From assembly GCA_018350325.1 (NCBI GenBank), contig JAEVLN010000036.1, positions 194,103-258,102 of the forward strand: a DNA stretch of 64,000 nt. The letters are read 5' to 3'. The stretch comes from Globodera rostochiensis. Its lineage: Eukaryota; Nematoda; Chromadorea; Rhabditida; Heteroderidae. Shown here piece by piece: positions 47,592 through 58,907 of this stretch; within the stretch, counting starts at the first letter, position 1; the number at the start of each line of letters is the position of its first letter. The translations under genes and the position numbers were made by a program. The notes under the pieces are model-generated. The model was not told where the DNA came from, did not search any database, and worked only from the letters and a program-made list of their open reading frames with translations.

Positions 47592-50500
47592 ATGGATGAA
47601 TCTATTCGAGTGGTCGCTTTGATTGACATGGGTCATTCATTATCATCTACATTTTCTTAAACAAAAAAATTAAAAAAATTGGAAAAATTAAAAAAAAATG
47701 GTTCGTTTAAACTTTTTTTTTGGTGTTAGATGCTTTCTACACCCAAGTGGAGGAGCGCGAACAGCCCCATTTACGTGGCAAACCGTTGGCTGTTGTCCAA
47801 TTTACCCCGAGCACAACCATCGTTGGACAGTCAGTATTTGGCAAAATTCATCGGGAATTGGGATCCCCCGACGGGAAATTTGTTATTTTAACATTTTAAA
47901 TGCATAATTTCTAGGGTTGCGATGAACACGAATCCGCGCTTTGATTTTGCGAATTCCAAGCACCGAACCGAGCTCGCATTCGTGTTCTACGCATATTTTT
48001 ACCCCAGAATACATGCATTTAAAAGTAGAAACATCTAAAATTTTTTGTTTTCGTCAAGACCCCAATTCCCGATGGTTGCCTATTTTTTTCAAATACAAAA
48101 AAAAATTGGAGAAAATATTTTTGCAGATCAATTGCTGTCAATTATCCAGCTCGAGGGTTTGGCATAAAACGTGGAATGGACTGCACTGAGGTAGCGGCTG
48201 GTTTTTTTGATGAAAGACAAAAATAAAATCAAAAAAAAAGTAAATAAAAATGTACCGGAAAATTTGGATGGTTTTTCTAAAAAATTTCTTTTTTTCTTTT
48301 TTTTGGAAATTTTAAACATTTCTTATTTTCTGATGCGCAAACTTTGCCCAATCATCCATTTGTGCCGTGTGCCCGCTATTGAAGGCGTTGAGAAGGGTGA
48401 CATCAGCAAATATCGGCAAGTTGATCGGAATTTGCTTTTTAAAAACCTGATCATGATCGATCAGATCACCCCTTTTTTTTCGTGTAACATATAGCCATTT
48501 CTTAAAACTTCTAATATAATATCGTTAGAAAGAGTTTCGTCAGAGCGAGAAGATGTTGCCTACCAACAAAAATGTTTTTTTAATAAAAAATTACGGTTTG
48601 GGGTCCAATATCGATCTAATTAGAATTACCGTTGATTGAACTAAAATTAATGATAAGATATTGTGCCGGAGACTTAGAAAATTGTACAAAAATTTATTTT
48701 ATAATTTTAAATTTATTTTTCATGTCAGGGACGCAAGTTGTGAAATTTTCAAAGTGTTGGTGGAATTTTCTGAACATATTGTTGTGGAAAAGGCTTCCGT
48801 TGATGAGGCAATTTTTTTTTTAAATTTAATTTTTTGAATTTTATAATTTGTTTTAGGCATTTTTGGACTTGACGGAGGAATGTGAGCGGGAATTGGAGAA
48901 GCGAACAACGGACGAATGGATTCAAAAGGTTTGAATTTTTACAGGTCGGCTTGGTCAGATTTTTTTTGTTTTTAACAAAAAATTCGAAATTTTATTGAAA
49001 TTGTGGCAAAAATTGACAATTTTTTTTTGAAACAGTTAATTGCCGAGAGTGCCGAGCTGTTGCCAAGTACATTTTTGGTCAGTGAAAGTGATCGACAACA
49101 AACGTTGGACAAAATGTCCATGGAACGGGTGAACAGCTTGAAAAGTTGGCTGAACACAACATGTCGTCAGTCCAGACAGCAGGTTGTCGAAGAATTTGAA
49201 TGTGTGTAAATTTGTAAAAAAAAGTGCTTTTTTTTTGTAACAAAACCTCGATAATTTATAAATAAAAATTAAAAAAAAACGAATTTTAGAGAGAATACTT
49301 TAAAAATGTTCTGAATCTCTTCGATTTTTGAAACTGGAATTTTTTTTATTGAAGATTTTTTTCATATTAATAGCACAATAGGGAGGGATTGACGGTCTCT
49401 TTGGAAATTTTGATAAATTTACTAAACAAAATTTTTGTTAAAATATTTTGTCCATAATTTTAGACCAATTTTAATACATATAATACGATTAAAAAAATGC
49501 AACATCAGTTACATATGTGAAAAATGTGATCAAAACGACCCCGCGAACAAACAAAACAAAAAAAAAGATTTTTTTGTTTGAAAAATTTTTTGTTTTTGTT
49601 GAGATTATAACAAGGGCGTAGCCAGGGGGGGGCTGAGGGGGCTGCAGCCCCCCCCCCCCGAAATGAAATTTGTGAAAAAAAAATCCATAGGGGGACCCTA
49701 TTGTTTTGCAAAATTGTTCATTTATTTGACCAATTTTCTTTACAAATCGCTTTTAAAATCGTCAAAAATTTTCCCGGCCTGCGCCTATCGGCACCGCCGG
49801 GCTCTCCCATTCTAAAAATGTTTTAAAAAATTACCACATTTTTTAAATTTTTGGTGCAAATCTCTTAACAAATTGAGTAAAAAAACTGAGAAATTTTTCT
49901 CGGCGGCGTCCTATCGGCACCGCCTCCCCCCGAAAAATTGCTTAAGAAAAATGCAATAAAACCCAAAAATGAACCCCTAAAAATCGATTTTTTTTTCTTG
50001 ACTCAGCCCCCCCTGAAAAAAAATCCTGGCTACGCCCTTGGATTATAAAATGTTTTTTTGTTTGTTTGAAACAGTTGTCCATTGCAATCGGTGCGACGGT
50101 TGTGGAACGCATTCGCAAACGTATCAAGGATGCCACGCAGTTCAATTGCTCGGCAGGAATTGCGCACAACAAAGTTGGTGTTTTTTTTTGGTTTTTTTGA
50201 ATTTTGTTGGTCTAATTTTATTGCAAAATTTATTTACTCTTTTTAAAATGTTATAATTTTTGAATAAAAAACTGAACTGGGCCAGCTCCCCTCCCCCCAT
50301 GCGTGGGCATCATGTGGTTCCGACAGTAGTTGATTTTGACAGTGCCACTGTTAATTACCAAAAAGTCTAAAATTCGTATTTTTAGGCATTTCGACCCACG
50401 TAATGATGATATAAAATATCTGAAAAAGTAAAAAATTCGAACAATTCAAAAAATTTGTAATTTTTTCAAGGCAAGCCTAAAAATGCATTTTTTGAGCAAA

Positions 50501-53500
50501 GCGGATAACGTACAGGTCTAAAAAGCATTTACAAGTTGAAATTCAAAATGTCTAAAAAAGTTCGAAACAATTCTTTGGAATTCATTGTCAAAATCACTCA
50601 CTGTCGGAACCACCTGATGCGCATGCGTGTGCATGGTTGTGTTGCGCACTCATTTTGCTGACCCGTTATTTTTGTTTTGTTTTCAGATTCTTGCCAAGCT
50701 TGTCTGTGCAAGGTCTCCATATTTTTCTATTATAATTTTTTTTTTTAACATTTTTATCCATTTTTTATTTGTTCAAGGCATAAGCCGGCGTGCCAAACCA
50801 TTATTGTGCCACAAAATTTGACAACACTTTACGCGGAAACACCGATCAAATCGGTGCGCAATTTGGGCGGCAAATTTGGCGGTCGACTGATGCGACTGTT
50901 CAATGCGCAGGTAGAAGAGGAGGAGGTGTACTGCTCCAACAATTGCGGTCCGGAACGGGTCAACAACTTGCTTCAACCTTAACCGATTCAGACTTTCTTA
51001 ACGGCGTTCGAAAGCTCTCAAAGAGGAAAAGATATGATTAAGCTAAAGCTTTAGATTGGGCAAGTCTCAAAAAAGTTATGATCGGAAAACCCCAAAAAAT
51101 TGGGATTTTTTAAACTTTTTTGCTCATAATGAAACTTGTCCAATCCCAAAGCTTAAGCTTAATAATATCTTTTTCTCTTGGGGACTTTTGAATGGCTTTA
51201 AGAAAGTCTTCATTGGTTAAGGTTGAAGCAATTTATTGACCCGGTACGGCCCGCAAAAGTTGTTGTAAAAGCAGTTGCGCGCAAAATTTAATAACCATTT
51301 ATTTTTAAATCGTTGTTCACAACATTGATTTCTGTTTGATCGATCAATTTCACAGACAATGGCCGATCTGCGGCATATTTCACGGGACAAATTGTTGGCC
51401 AATTTCCATCCCAAAAATGTTGAATGGCTGACTCGACTGCTTGAAGGTCTCTCTCTCTCAACGACAAAATTTGTTTGCGAGGCTGGGATTAAAAATTTTT
51501 TTTTCTGTTGCTTATTTAAGTTGCCATTTTTTTGCCAATTTTTCTACAACCCCTAAACACTTTTGTTGACACATTTTAAACCATTTTTTATTTTAAAAAA
51601 TTGGTTAAAATATTTCAAGGTTTTTATTTTTATCGGAATTACATCCTCCTACTTTTCTTTTTTTTTGTAGAGCCTTCTGAAACCCCTCTCAAACACAAAC
51701 AACTTGTTCAAAAACCCTCGCCTCGTAACTTATTCAAAATTTGATAATTTTTTTATGTTTTGAAAATTTTTAGGTTGACTCAAAATTCTTGACAAACAAT
51801 TCAATCAATTTTGGGATTTTAGGCACAAATGACGAGCCAATTTGCCCAAATTTACAGCCCAAATCGCTTGGGGTGTCAAAAAATTTTGCTGGTGCCAATA
51901 TGTTGACCACAATAATGGCCGTCCGAAAATGGATTCAAGCACTTTCCAACGAATTGTCAAAGCGTTTGGTCCAAGACGACGACAAGGCAAGACGCGACAG
52001 AATTTTTTAACGTTTTATTTGATTTTTGGTGCCCAAAGAACGATTTGTGCCCTTGGGGGAGTCCACATTTCTGTTTGATAAATTTTGGTGCCCAAAGAAC
52101 GATTTGTGCCCTTGGGGGAGTCCACATTTCTGTTTGATGAGTTTTGGTGCCCAAAGAACGATTTGTGCCCTTGGGGGAGTCCACATTACTGTTTGATGAG
52201 TTTTGGTGCCCAAAGAACGATTTGTGCCCTTGGGGGAGTCCACATTTCTGTTTGATGAGTTTTGGTGCCCAAAGAACGATTTGTACCCTTGGGGGAGTCC
52301 ACATTTCTGTTTGATGAGTTTTGGTGCCCAAAGAACGATTTGTGCCCTTGTGTTTGATGAGTTTTGGTGCCCAAAGAACGATTTGTGCCCTTGGGGGAGT
52401 CCACATTTCTGTTTGATAAATTTTGGTGCCCAAAGAACGATTTGTGCCCTTGTGTTTGATGAGTTTTGGTGCCCAAAGAACGATTTGTGCCCTTGGGGGA
52501 GTCCACATTTCTGTTTGATGAGTTTTGGTGCCCAAAGAACGATTTGTGCCCTTGGGGGAGTCCACATTTCTGTTTGATGAGTTTTGGTGCCCAAAGAACG
52601 ATTTGTGCCCTTGGGGGAGTCCACATTTCTGTTTGATGAGTTTTGGTGCCCAAAGAACGATTTGTGCCCTTGGGGGAGTCCACATTTCTGTTTGATGAGT
52701 TTTGGTGCCCAAAGAACGATTTGTGCCCTTGGGGGAGTCCACATTTCTGTTTGATAAATTTTGGTGCCCAAAGAACGATTTGTGCCCTTGGGGGAGTCCA
52801 CATTTCTGTTTGATGAGTTTTGGTGCCCAAAGAACGATTTGTGCCCTTGGGGGAGTCCACATTTCTGTTTGATGAGTTTTGGTGCCCAAAGAACGATTTG
52901 TGCCCTTGGGGGAGTCCACATTTCTGTTTGATGAGTTTTGGTGCCCAAAGAACGATTTGTGCCCTTGGGGGAGTCCACATTTCTGTTTGATAAATTTTGG
53001 TGCCCAAAGAACGATTTGTGCCCTTGTGTTTGATGAGTTTTGGTGCCCAAAGAACGATTTGTGCCCTTGGGGGAGTCCACATTTTCGTTTGATGAGTTTT
53101 GGTGCCCAAAGAACGATTTGTGCCCTTGGGGGAGTCCACATTTCTGTTTGATAAATTTTGGTGCCCAAAGAACGATTTGTGCCCTTGGGGGAGTCCACAT
53201 TTCTGTTTGATGAGTTTTGGTGCCCAAAGAACGATTTGTGCCCTTGGGGGAGTCCACATTTCTGTTTGATGAGTTTTGGTGCCCAAAGAACGATTTGTGC
53301 CCTTGGGGGAGTCCACATTTCTGTTTGATGAGTTTTGGTGCCCAAAGAACGATTTGTGCCCTTGGGGGAGTCCACATTTCTGTTTGATAAATTTTGGTGC
53401 CCAAAGAACGATTTGTGCCCTTGTGTTTGATGAGTTTTGGTGCCCAAAGAACGATTTGTGCCCTTGGGGGAGTCCACATTTTCGTTTGATGAGTTTTGGT

Positions 53501-55893
53501 GCCCAAAGAACGATTTGTGCCCTTGGGGGAGTCCACATTTCTGTTTGATGAGTTTTGGTGCCCAAAGAACGATTTGTGCCCTTGGGGGAATCCACATTTC
53601 TGTTTGATGAGTTTTGGTGCCCAAAGAACGATTTGTGCCCTTGGGGGAGTCCACATTTCTGTTTGATGAGTTTTGGTGCCCAAAGAACGATTTGTGCCCT
53701 TGGGGGAGTCCACATTTCTGTTTGATGGGTTTTGGTGCCCAAAGAACGATTTGTGCCCTTGGGGGAGTCCACATTTCTGTTTGATGAGTTTTGGTGCCCA
53801 AAGAACGATTTGTGCCCTTGGGGGAGTCCACATTTCTGTTTGATGAGTTTTGGTGCCCAAAGAACGATTGTCTCAAGGTTTTAAACTAGAGTTGGTCCGG
53901 GGGTGGTATCCCCGGTTAAATCGGGGAACGGCGATACCGAGGACGGACAAAACCGGGGATCTCCCTTTTCGGGGACGGACAAACCGGGGATCCCCGTTTT
54001 GGGGATGGGCAAACCGGGGATCCCTGTTTTTGTTTAATTTCTTTCCAGTATGGCAGGGTTGCCCAAACGCTTGTCATCGGCTTCTCCACCGGTGTTGGGG
54101 AGCACAATGTACGCACACTTCATTTGCCCAACTACACAGCGGCGTCCATCCAGCAAACGTGTTGGAACTTCATGAAGCCGTTCAACCGGGAGAAGGACGG
54201 TCTCACATGGTGTGTTTATGGTGGTGGTGTGTGACGACACATTTGGGGGTGGGGTAATTTGGAGTGGGGGGGGGGTCGTTTCGGCCCCGGGACCATTGAA
54301 GTTCCATAACTACTCTTCATGGAACTAATTAAACGAACCAAATATTGCAATGGGTAAAGCCTCCAAAGCTAAGCTAATTAGACAATTCTCAACAAAGTAT
54401 TGGCCATAAAACGCGCTTTTTTGGCCACAACTTTTTTTTAGAATTGTCCAATCAATTAGCTTTTCTCGTTGATAGCTTCTACTAAAACGACCGGCGCTCA
54501 GTTGGCTTGCCATTTGAGCGCCGCGCTCTGCCCCCCCCCCCCTAACATCGCAGCGCATGAGCCGTGCACCCCCCCTGGCCATCTTGGGGCCAATACTGAA
54601 AAATATATGTTTTTAAAAAGTTTCGGGTTTTTTCGGTTGAGCCGAGTTTCGCCCAGCCCTGATTGGGACAGTCAAGTCGGCCGTTTTTATTTAGTTGTTA
54701 AACATTGTGCCCCGTTCCCTTAAAGGTATCCGCATGTTGGCTGCATGTACATGTCTGCAAGCCGGTTTGAAACGGTTTGCCGGTCAACAAGGCGAATTAC
54801 GGAATTTTTTCGCAAGGATTTTGAGACTGTTGACGAGCCATTGAATTGCTCGGGTAATTCAAAAATCAAAATTTTGTTTTTGATAATTATATAAATACCT
54901 AAATGCTTAAGGCAATGATGACGACGACGATGTTGTGTTTTTGATTGAACAGAATTTACGAAAGCAATGCGATGGTAGGGCATTGGAAAGTGTCGATGAA
55001 GACGGCGGTGTTCATAATGATCATCAGCCTGCTGATGGTAAAATTTTGGCAACGACGACAAAAGGCCCGGTGACAAAATGTCCGATTGGCCAAATCGGGC
55101 AAAATGTCCGGTAGTGGGGAAAACGACAAAAAGACGTGTTTTTTTTTGGAAGGTTAATGTTTTTTTGAATTCGGACATTTATCCTACTTTTTGTCGTTTT
55201 TTCTCACTACCGGACATTTTGTACGGTTTTTTGGCCTACCGAACATTTTGTCCGTTGGGCTTTTGTCCTTTTCCCCATGGCCGGTCATTTTGTCCGTTTT
55301 GTACTACCGGAAATTTTGTTCGTTGGACCTTTTGTCCACGTACAAGTAAAAATTTAAAAAAATTTTATTTTTTTGAATAAAAAATATATTTGAATCAATG
55401 TGGGGACAAAATCGTGATTCTGACTTTCCCCACTTTTCAGAACCGGACAATGAAATTGTCATTTTGGAGGTGACGACAAGTTCAAGCAGTAACGACGACA
55501 TACTGGCAGCAAATCATGGACGGAAAAAGAATGGCCGGCGGCGTAAACAACAACAAAACTTTGCAATTAATTTTGCAACAATTCGCCACCGTCGGCGTTC
55601 GTCAACGAGACGAATTACAGAATTTTTCCGCAAAGATTTTGGTTGTGTTGCTGAGTCTTCCGATTGTTGCGGTAGCTTTTACATTAAAATTGCATTTTAA
55701 TTATTTTTAATAATTTTTCAATTACTTTTCAGGTTCCGACGATGAAATTGTCATTTTGGAGGAGAGAAATTCGAGCAGAGACAATTTGTTGACGGCTCGT
55801 CAACGGACGGATGCTCTTCTTGTTGAGGCTGAACATGTTGATAATATTGCTGGTGTCAGAGACGTTGAAAATCAAGAAAATGCCAAAATGTGA
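47592..55893 (+). CDS. polh: DNA polymerase eta (Y-family translesion polymerase), 17 exons
   Basis: Exons: 47592-47631, 47730-47829, 48127-48190, 48333-48415, 48729-48807, 48857-48928, 49036-49203, 50075-50173, 50687-50712, 50778-50910, 51356-51446, 51823-51986, 54049-54209, 54726-54853, 54912-55037, 55441-55671, 55733-55893. They total 1926 nt, 641 residues. The catalytic core is clear: IDMDAFYTQVEERE (Asp12), NYPARGFGIKR, and KASVDEAFLDLT (Asp121-Glu122). Thumb and little-finger regions give FNCSAGIAHNK, LGGKFGGRL, LGVSKNFAGAN and RVAQTLVIGF, colinear with animal polymerase eta, which copies across UV photoproducts at stalled forks. Introns after exons 4, 5 and 12 have GC donors. The acceptor before exon 4 appears to be CTG, because only that gives a gap-free core. 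The C-terminus has no visible ubiquitin-binding zinc finger but carries two RRITEFFRKDF PIP-box-like motifs and three SIM-like motifs. MITEs, a fold-back element and a minisatellite lie in introns. Confidence 0.92.
49611..50040. mobile_element. hAT-type MITE, 430 bp, in a polymerase eta intron
   Basis: Ends CAAGGGCGTAGCCAGG and CCTGGCTACGCCCTTG are perfect inverted repeats. The 8-bp target duplication is GATTATAA (49603-49610 and 50041-50048). The interior carries two GC-rich hairpins (near 49777 and 49903). Same family as 5032-5415 and 57003-57291. Confidence 0.92.
50935..51272. repeat. Long fold-back (inverted repeat) element in a polymerase eta intron
   Basis: The left arm (about 50930-51055) and right arm (about 51150-51272) are inverted copies, roughly 80% alike. 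They share GGGTCAA, TTGCTTCAACCTTAACC and GACTTTCTTAA. The centre reads AAAAAGTTATGATCGGAAAA, CCCCAAAAAATTGGGATTTT. Similar centres lie near 16715, 22930, 35200 and 54400. Confidence 0.75.
52022..53870. repeat. 59-bp minisatellite inside a polymerase eta intron
   Basis: About 32 units of TTTTGGTGCCCAAAGAACGA, then TTTGTGCCCTTGGGGGAGTC and CACATTTCTGTTTGATGAG. At least four units lack 16 bases (CCCTTG joins directly to TGTTTGATGAG). A larger period of about 397 bp is visible (52879-53151 matches 53276-53548). Units are nearly identical, so the array is young or homogenised. Long minus-strand open frames (528-639 codons) result from a 59-bp unit lacking stops and cycling through all frames; they are not genes. 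Confidence 0.95.
54793..54945 (+). other. First PIP-box-like plus SIM-like module of polymerase eta
   Basis: Exon 14 encodes STRRITEFFRKDF (from 54793), with the I-x-x-F-F core of PCNA-interacting peptides. Exon 15 then encodes NDDDDDVVFLIEQ, a hydrophobic core after acidic residues, as in SUMO-interacting motifs. The exon junction is phase 1 (C-S-G then N-D). Confidence 0.6.
55046..55330. repeat. Fold-back repeat copy in a polymerase eta intron
   Basis: Same GACAAAAGG/CCTTTTGTC family as 16370-16625 and 22740-22860, ending with TTGGACCTTTTGTCCACGTA. It lies between exons 15 and 16, i.e. within the duplicated C-terminal region. Confidence 0.6.
55441..55764 (+). other. Second PIP-box/SIM module of polymerase eta
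   Basis: Exon 16 starts with EPDNEIVILEV (SIM-like), passes a basic stretch GRKKNGRRRKQQQ that could be a nuclear localisation signal, and ends with STRRITEFFRKDF, identical to the first copy. Exon 17 begins SDDEIVILEE, a third SIM-like motif. The junction is again phase 1 after C-C-G. Confidence 0.6.
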
Positions 55894-57002
55894 ATATCAT
55901 TACTGATTGGTTTTGTTCGTGCATAAGTTTTCTCTAACCATGTGACGCTTCCGAACTCGAGAGGTTCTAGTTCAATTTGGTTACATTGATTTAGTTTAGG
56001 GTTGGTTGGCAACCCGACCCCGAGATCCCCGACAATTTTGGATCAATCCCCGACAGTGCCGTCCCCGACAATTGACAATTTGTTTGATAGGGATTGGAGG
56101 GAAAAATGCTGCTGCAACAAATGTGTTGTGTGCGATTTAACGCGGTCTGAGGAGTGCGGGGCTCGGTGGACGAACGCCGGGGGGGGGGGGGAAGGCGAAT
56201 GTTCCATTCGTGCGAATTTCTGTTAATTTTTTCGATTTAGATGAATTACGTATAATTGGGTGTTCCGTGATTCCGTATTTTTTTTTTGACACGGACGACT
56301 GATCGGATTTACGATTTAATTGAAACAGAAATGCATAATCAGTGTTTTCCCGGTTCCAGAAGCGCGAAAAAGTGATAAAAAACCAAATAATTATCAATCA
56401 AATAAATGCTTCTAGAAGCCGATCATTTTTTGATTCATTTTGATCCATCCGTGATTATATCTTATTCGGCCTAATGGCAGCTTACATTCCGCCACCCGCC
56501 GCCGCCGATGGAATCCGTTGGGGGCCATTGGCACATCGATCCGGAAGCAACTCTGTCCTTATTTTTCTGTACAATGATTTTGTCCTTCATGTGCCATTCA
56601 GTACAATCTATGCGCTAAATGTGTGGCCATTTGATTTCTTTTTTTTCGAAAGTTGAAGCATCTGACAAAAAGTTCAAATATTTTGACTGCCAGACCAACT
56701 CATCGCCATCCTGGCCATTTTAAGATCCAACCATTTGAGCTCCGGTCATTTCAATGCCGCATTTTTTCCCTTACTTTTTTATGCGTAGTTAAAATTTTTT
56801 GCAGCCTTTTTCTCGAAAATGATTAGAAAATGTATATTTAAAGGTGAATTTTTTATTTTCTAAAAACGTCCAAAAATCAATCATTAGGGGGTATATTTTA
56901 GGCTAAATACGTCAAAATATGCTCGAAATATGCAATTTTAAACTTGACCAAAAAAGCTCAAAGCAACGCGACAAGGTTATTTTTAGGCCCTATTCTTCAA
57001 CA

Positions 57003-57291
57003 CAAGGACGTAGCCAGGGGGGAGCGGGGGGGGGGAGGGATTCCCCCCCCCCCCCCCCGAAATGAAATTTGAGAAAAAAAAACAAGAGGGGGGACCCTAT
57101 TGTTTTACACTTTTACAAGTTTTTGATCAATTTTCTTAACAAAGTGCCATCAAAAATCAAAAAAATTTTCCCGCCGGCGACTATCGGCGCCGCCGGGCCG
57201 CTCCTGGCGCTCAAATGGGAATGCCATCTGAGCGCCGCGCTCAGATGGATCAATTCTCCCCTCCGAAATTTTTTTCTAGCTACGTCCCTGC
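57003..57291. mobile_element. hAT-type MITE, 289 bp
   Basis: Ends CAAGGACGTAGCCAGG and CTAGCTACGTCCCTG with a perfect 8-bp target duplication CTTCAACA (56995-57002 and 57292-57299). It has a GC-rich hairpin near 57172. Same family as 5032-5415 and 49611-50040. Confidence 0.9.
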
Positions 57292-58075
57292 TTCAACACT
57301 ATAACTTACGCCCCAATAGATTTGGAAATAGCAGATTTGCACGCGTGGAGAAGTGGAATTCAAAAAATGTTGGCATACTGTACTTATACAACACAAAAGT
57401 GCATTTTTTGCTCTGAGCAGGGGTTCGAGCCCGGTAGACTGCAAGGATGAATTTCATCAATTTTCGATAAAACAGTTATGGATGATTAAAAAAAGTAGTT
57501 TTAAAAATTTTAAAAATATTTAAAACCACCTTTACTTCGTTTTGCCTCCCTTTTCAATGTCCCAATCTGTGATTTAATTTTACTCAAAATGCTACTTTTT
57601 CCAGCTTGTTTGCTTAAAAATGTTGAAAAAATTTTTGCTTTAAGCCTAAAACGTTTTGCTTTTGGGTAGACAATTTAGTTGCCAAGCTCTGTGCAAAAAA
57701 TTAGGCAGTGTGTTTAATCAAAAATTCTTGTGTTCGATGTGTGTCCCGGTTTTTCAAAATTCCTTTAAAATCCTCTTAAAATGGCCCCGGTTTTTTGCCA
57801 ATCATTTTTTTTTGTTTTTGTCCAGTAGTCCCGGTTTTTTTTTGACCGGGACCAAATTTAATCTCGGTCCCGGTTTTTCCAAAAGTCCCGATTCCGTCCT
57901 ACCCTACTTCAAAGCATATGAAAAAAACATAACATGCAAAATGCATATAATCCGTTCCCTAGGCATTACCAAAATCAAAAAAAAAAAAAGAAGTCTAGAA
58001 TGCAAAAATTTATACTAAATGACGAAGAAAAACTAATCACAAAAGTATGTGCTATCAACCAATGAAAAAATAAGA

Positions 58076-58197
58076 TACCGTATTTCCTCTAATAATAGAC
58101 CCCCCTCAATTAGTAGGCCCCCTCTCTAATAATAGACCCCTTTAGAGGTGGGTTGAACAATAATAGTCCCGGGTCTATTATTAAAGGAAATACGGTA
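58076..58197. mobile_element. Mariner-like MITE, 122 bp
   Basis: TA at both ends, then CCGTATTTCCTCTAATAATA on the left and its near complement (TATTATTAAAGGAAATACGG) on the right. TA target sites and CCGTATTT-type ends fit Tc1/mariner-derived MITEs. A related element lies at 60548-60654. Confidence 0.8.
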
Positions 58198-58907
58198 GGT
58201 TTACAAATAAGAAAGAAACCCCAGGATTAAATAAATATGGAAAAAATACTCCTTGAAAAACCCAATCGTTCTTCACCACCATCAATCAGTTCATGATCAG
58301 TGAAGAACAAATCGCATTTCCTCATCAACCAATCGTCAGTCATTGTTTCTTGCTGCGCTTTCCATTTTCTCATCGAGCTCAAGGCCAAAATATTGCTGAA
58401 AAATTTTTGCTCTTAGCAATTTTAAATTGGACGATTTTATTTTTACAAATCTATTTGAATTTAGTTAACTAAATTAACGAATAAGTACATATGTATAAGT
58501 AACAGGTGAGGACGTGATCACGCCAATCATGACGTTGTTTTGGGAGGAGTCGTGATCCCGTATCACGATTGCGGATTTGTTTGTTTGATCACGTCCATCC
58601 CTGATAAGCAGAGATGCTACTTTTAGGCAAGAAAAATTGCAAAATAGGCACGAAATTTTCTAAAATAGGTGCCAAAAAAATATGCAAAAAAACTTTGAAC
58701 AAAGTTATAAATTTTTTAAATATTCAGTGAATTTTCGAAAGTCGAAAAAATCATTTACACAGTCGGGGGGCCTGAACTCACAACCCAAAGTTCAACTGAC
58801 CCACCACTCACCACTATACCAACACTAAACTGATCCATACCACAAAAATCCCATTCTTAAGGGTGTAAATTCCGAAATTTTGCCCAGCCATGCTAAAAGC
58901 GTAGTGC

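Noticed and set aside
51957..53876. Minus-strand open frames of 528-639 codons
   Set aside because: They are produced by the 59-bp minisatellite, whose unit lacks stops on that strand and cycles through all three frames. The array is inside a polymerase eta intron.
57415..57455. Possible tRNA T-arm (GGGGTTCGAGCCCGG)
   Set aside because: No acceptor, D or anticodon stem can be built around it.
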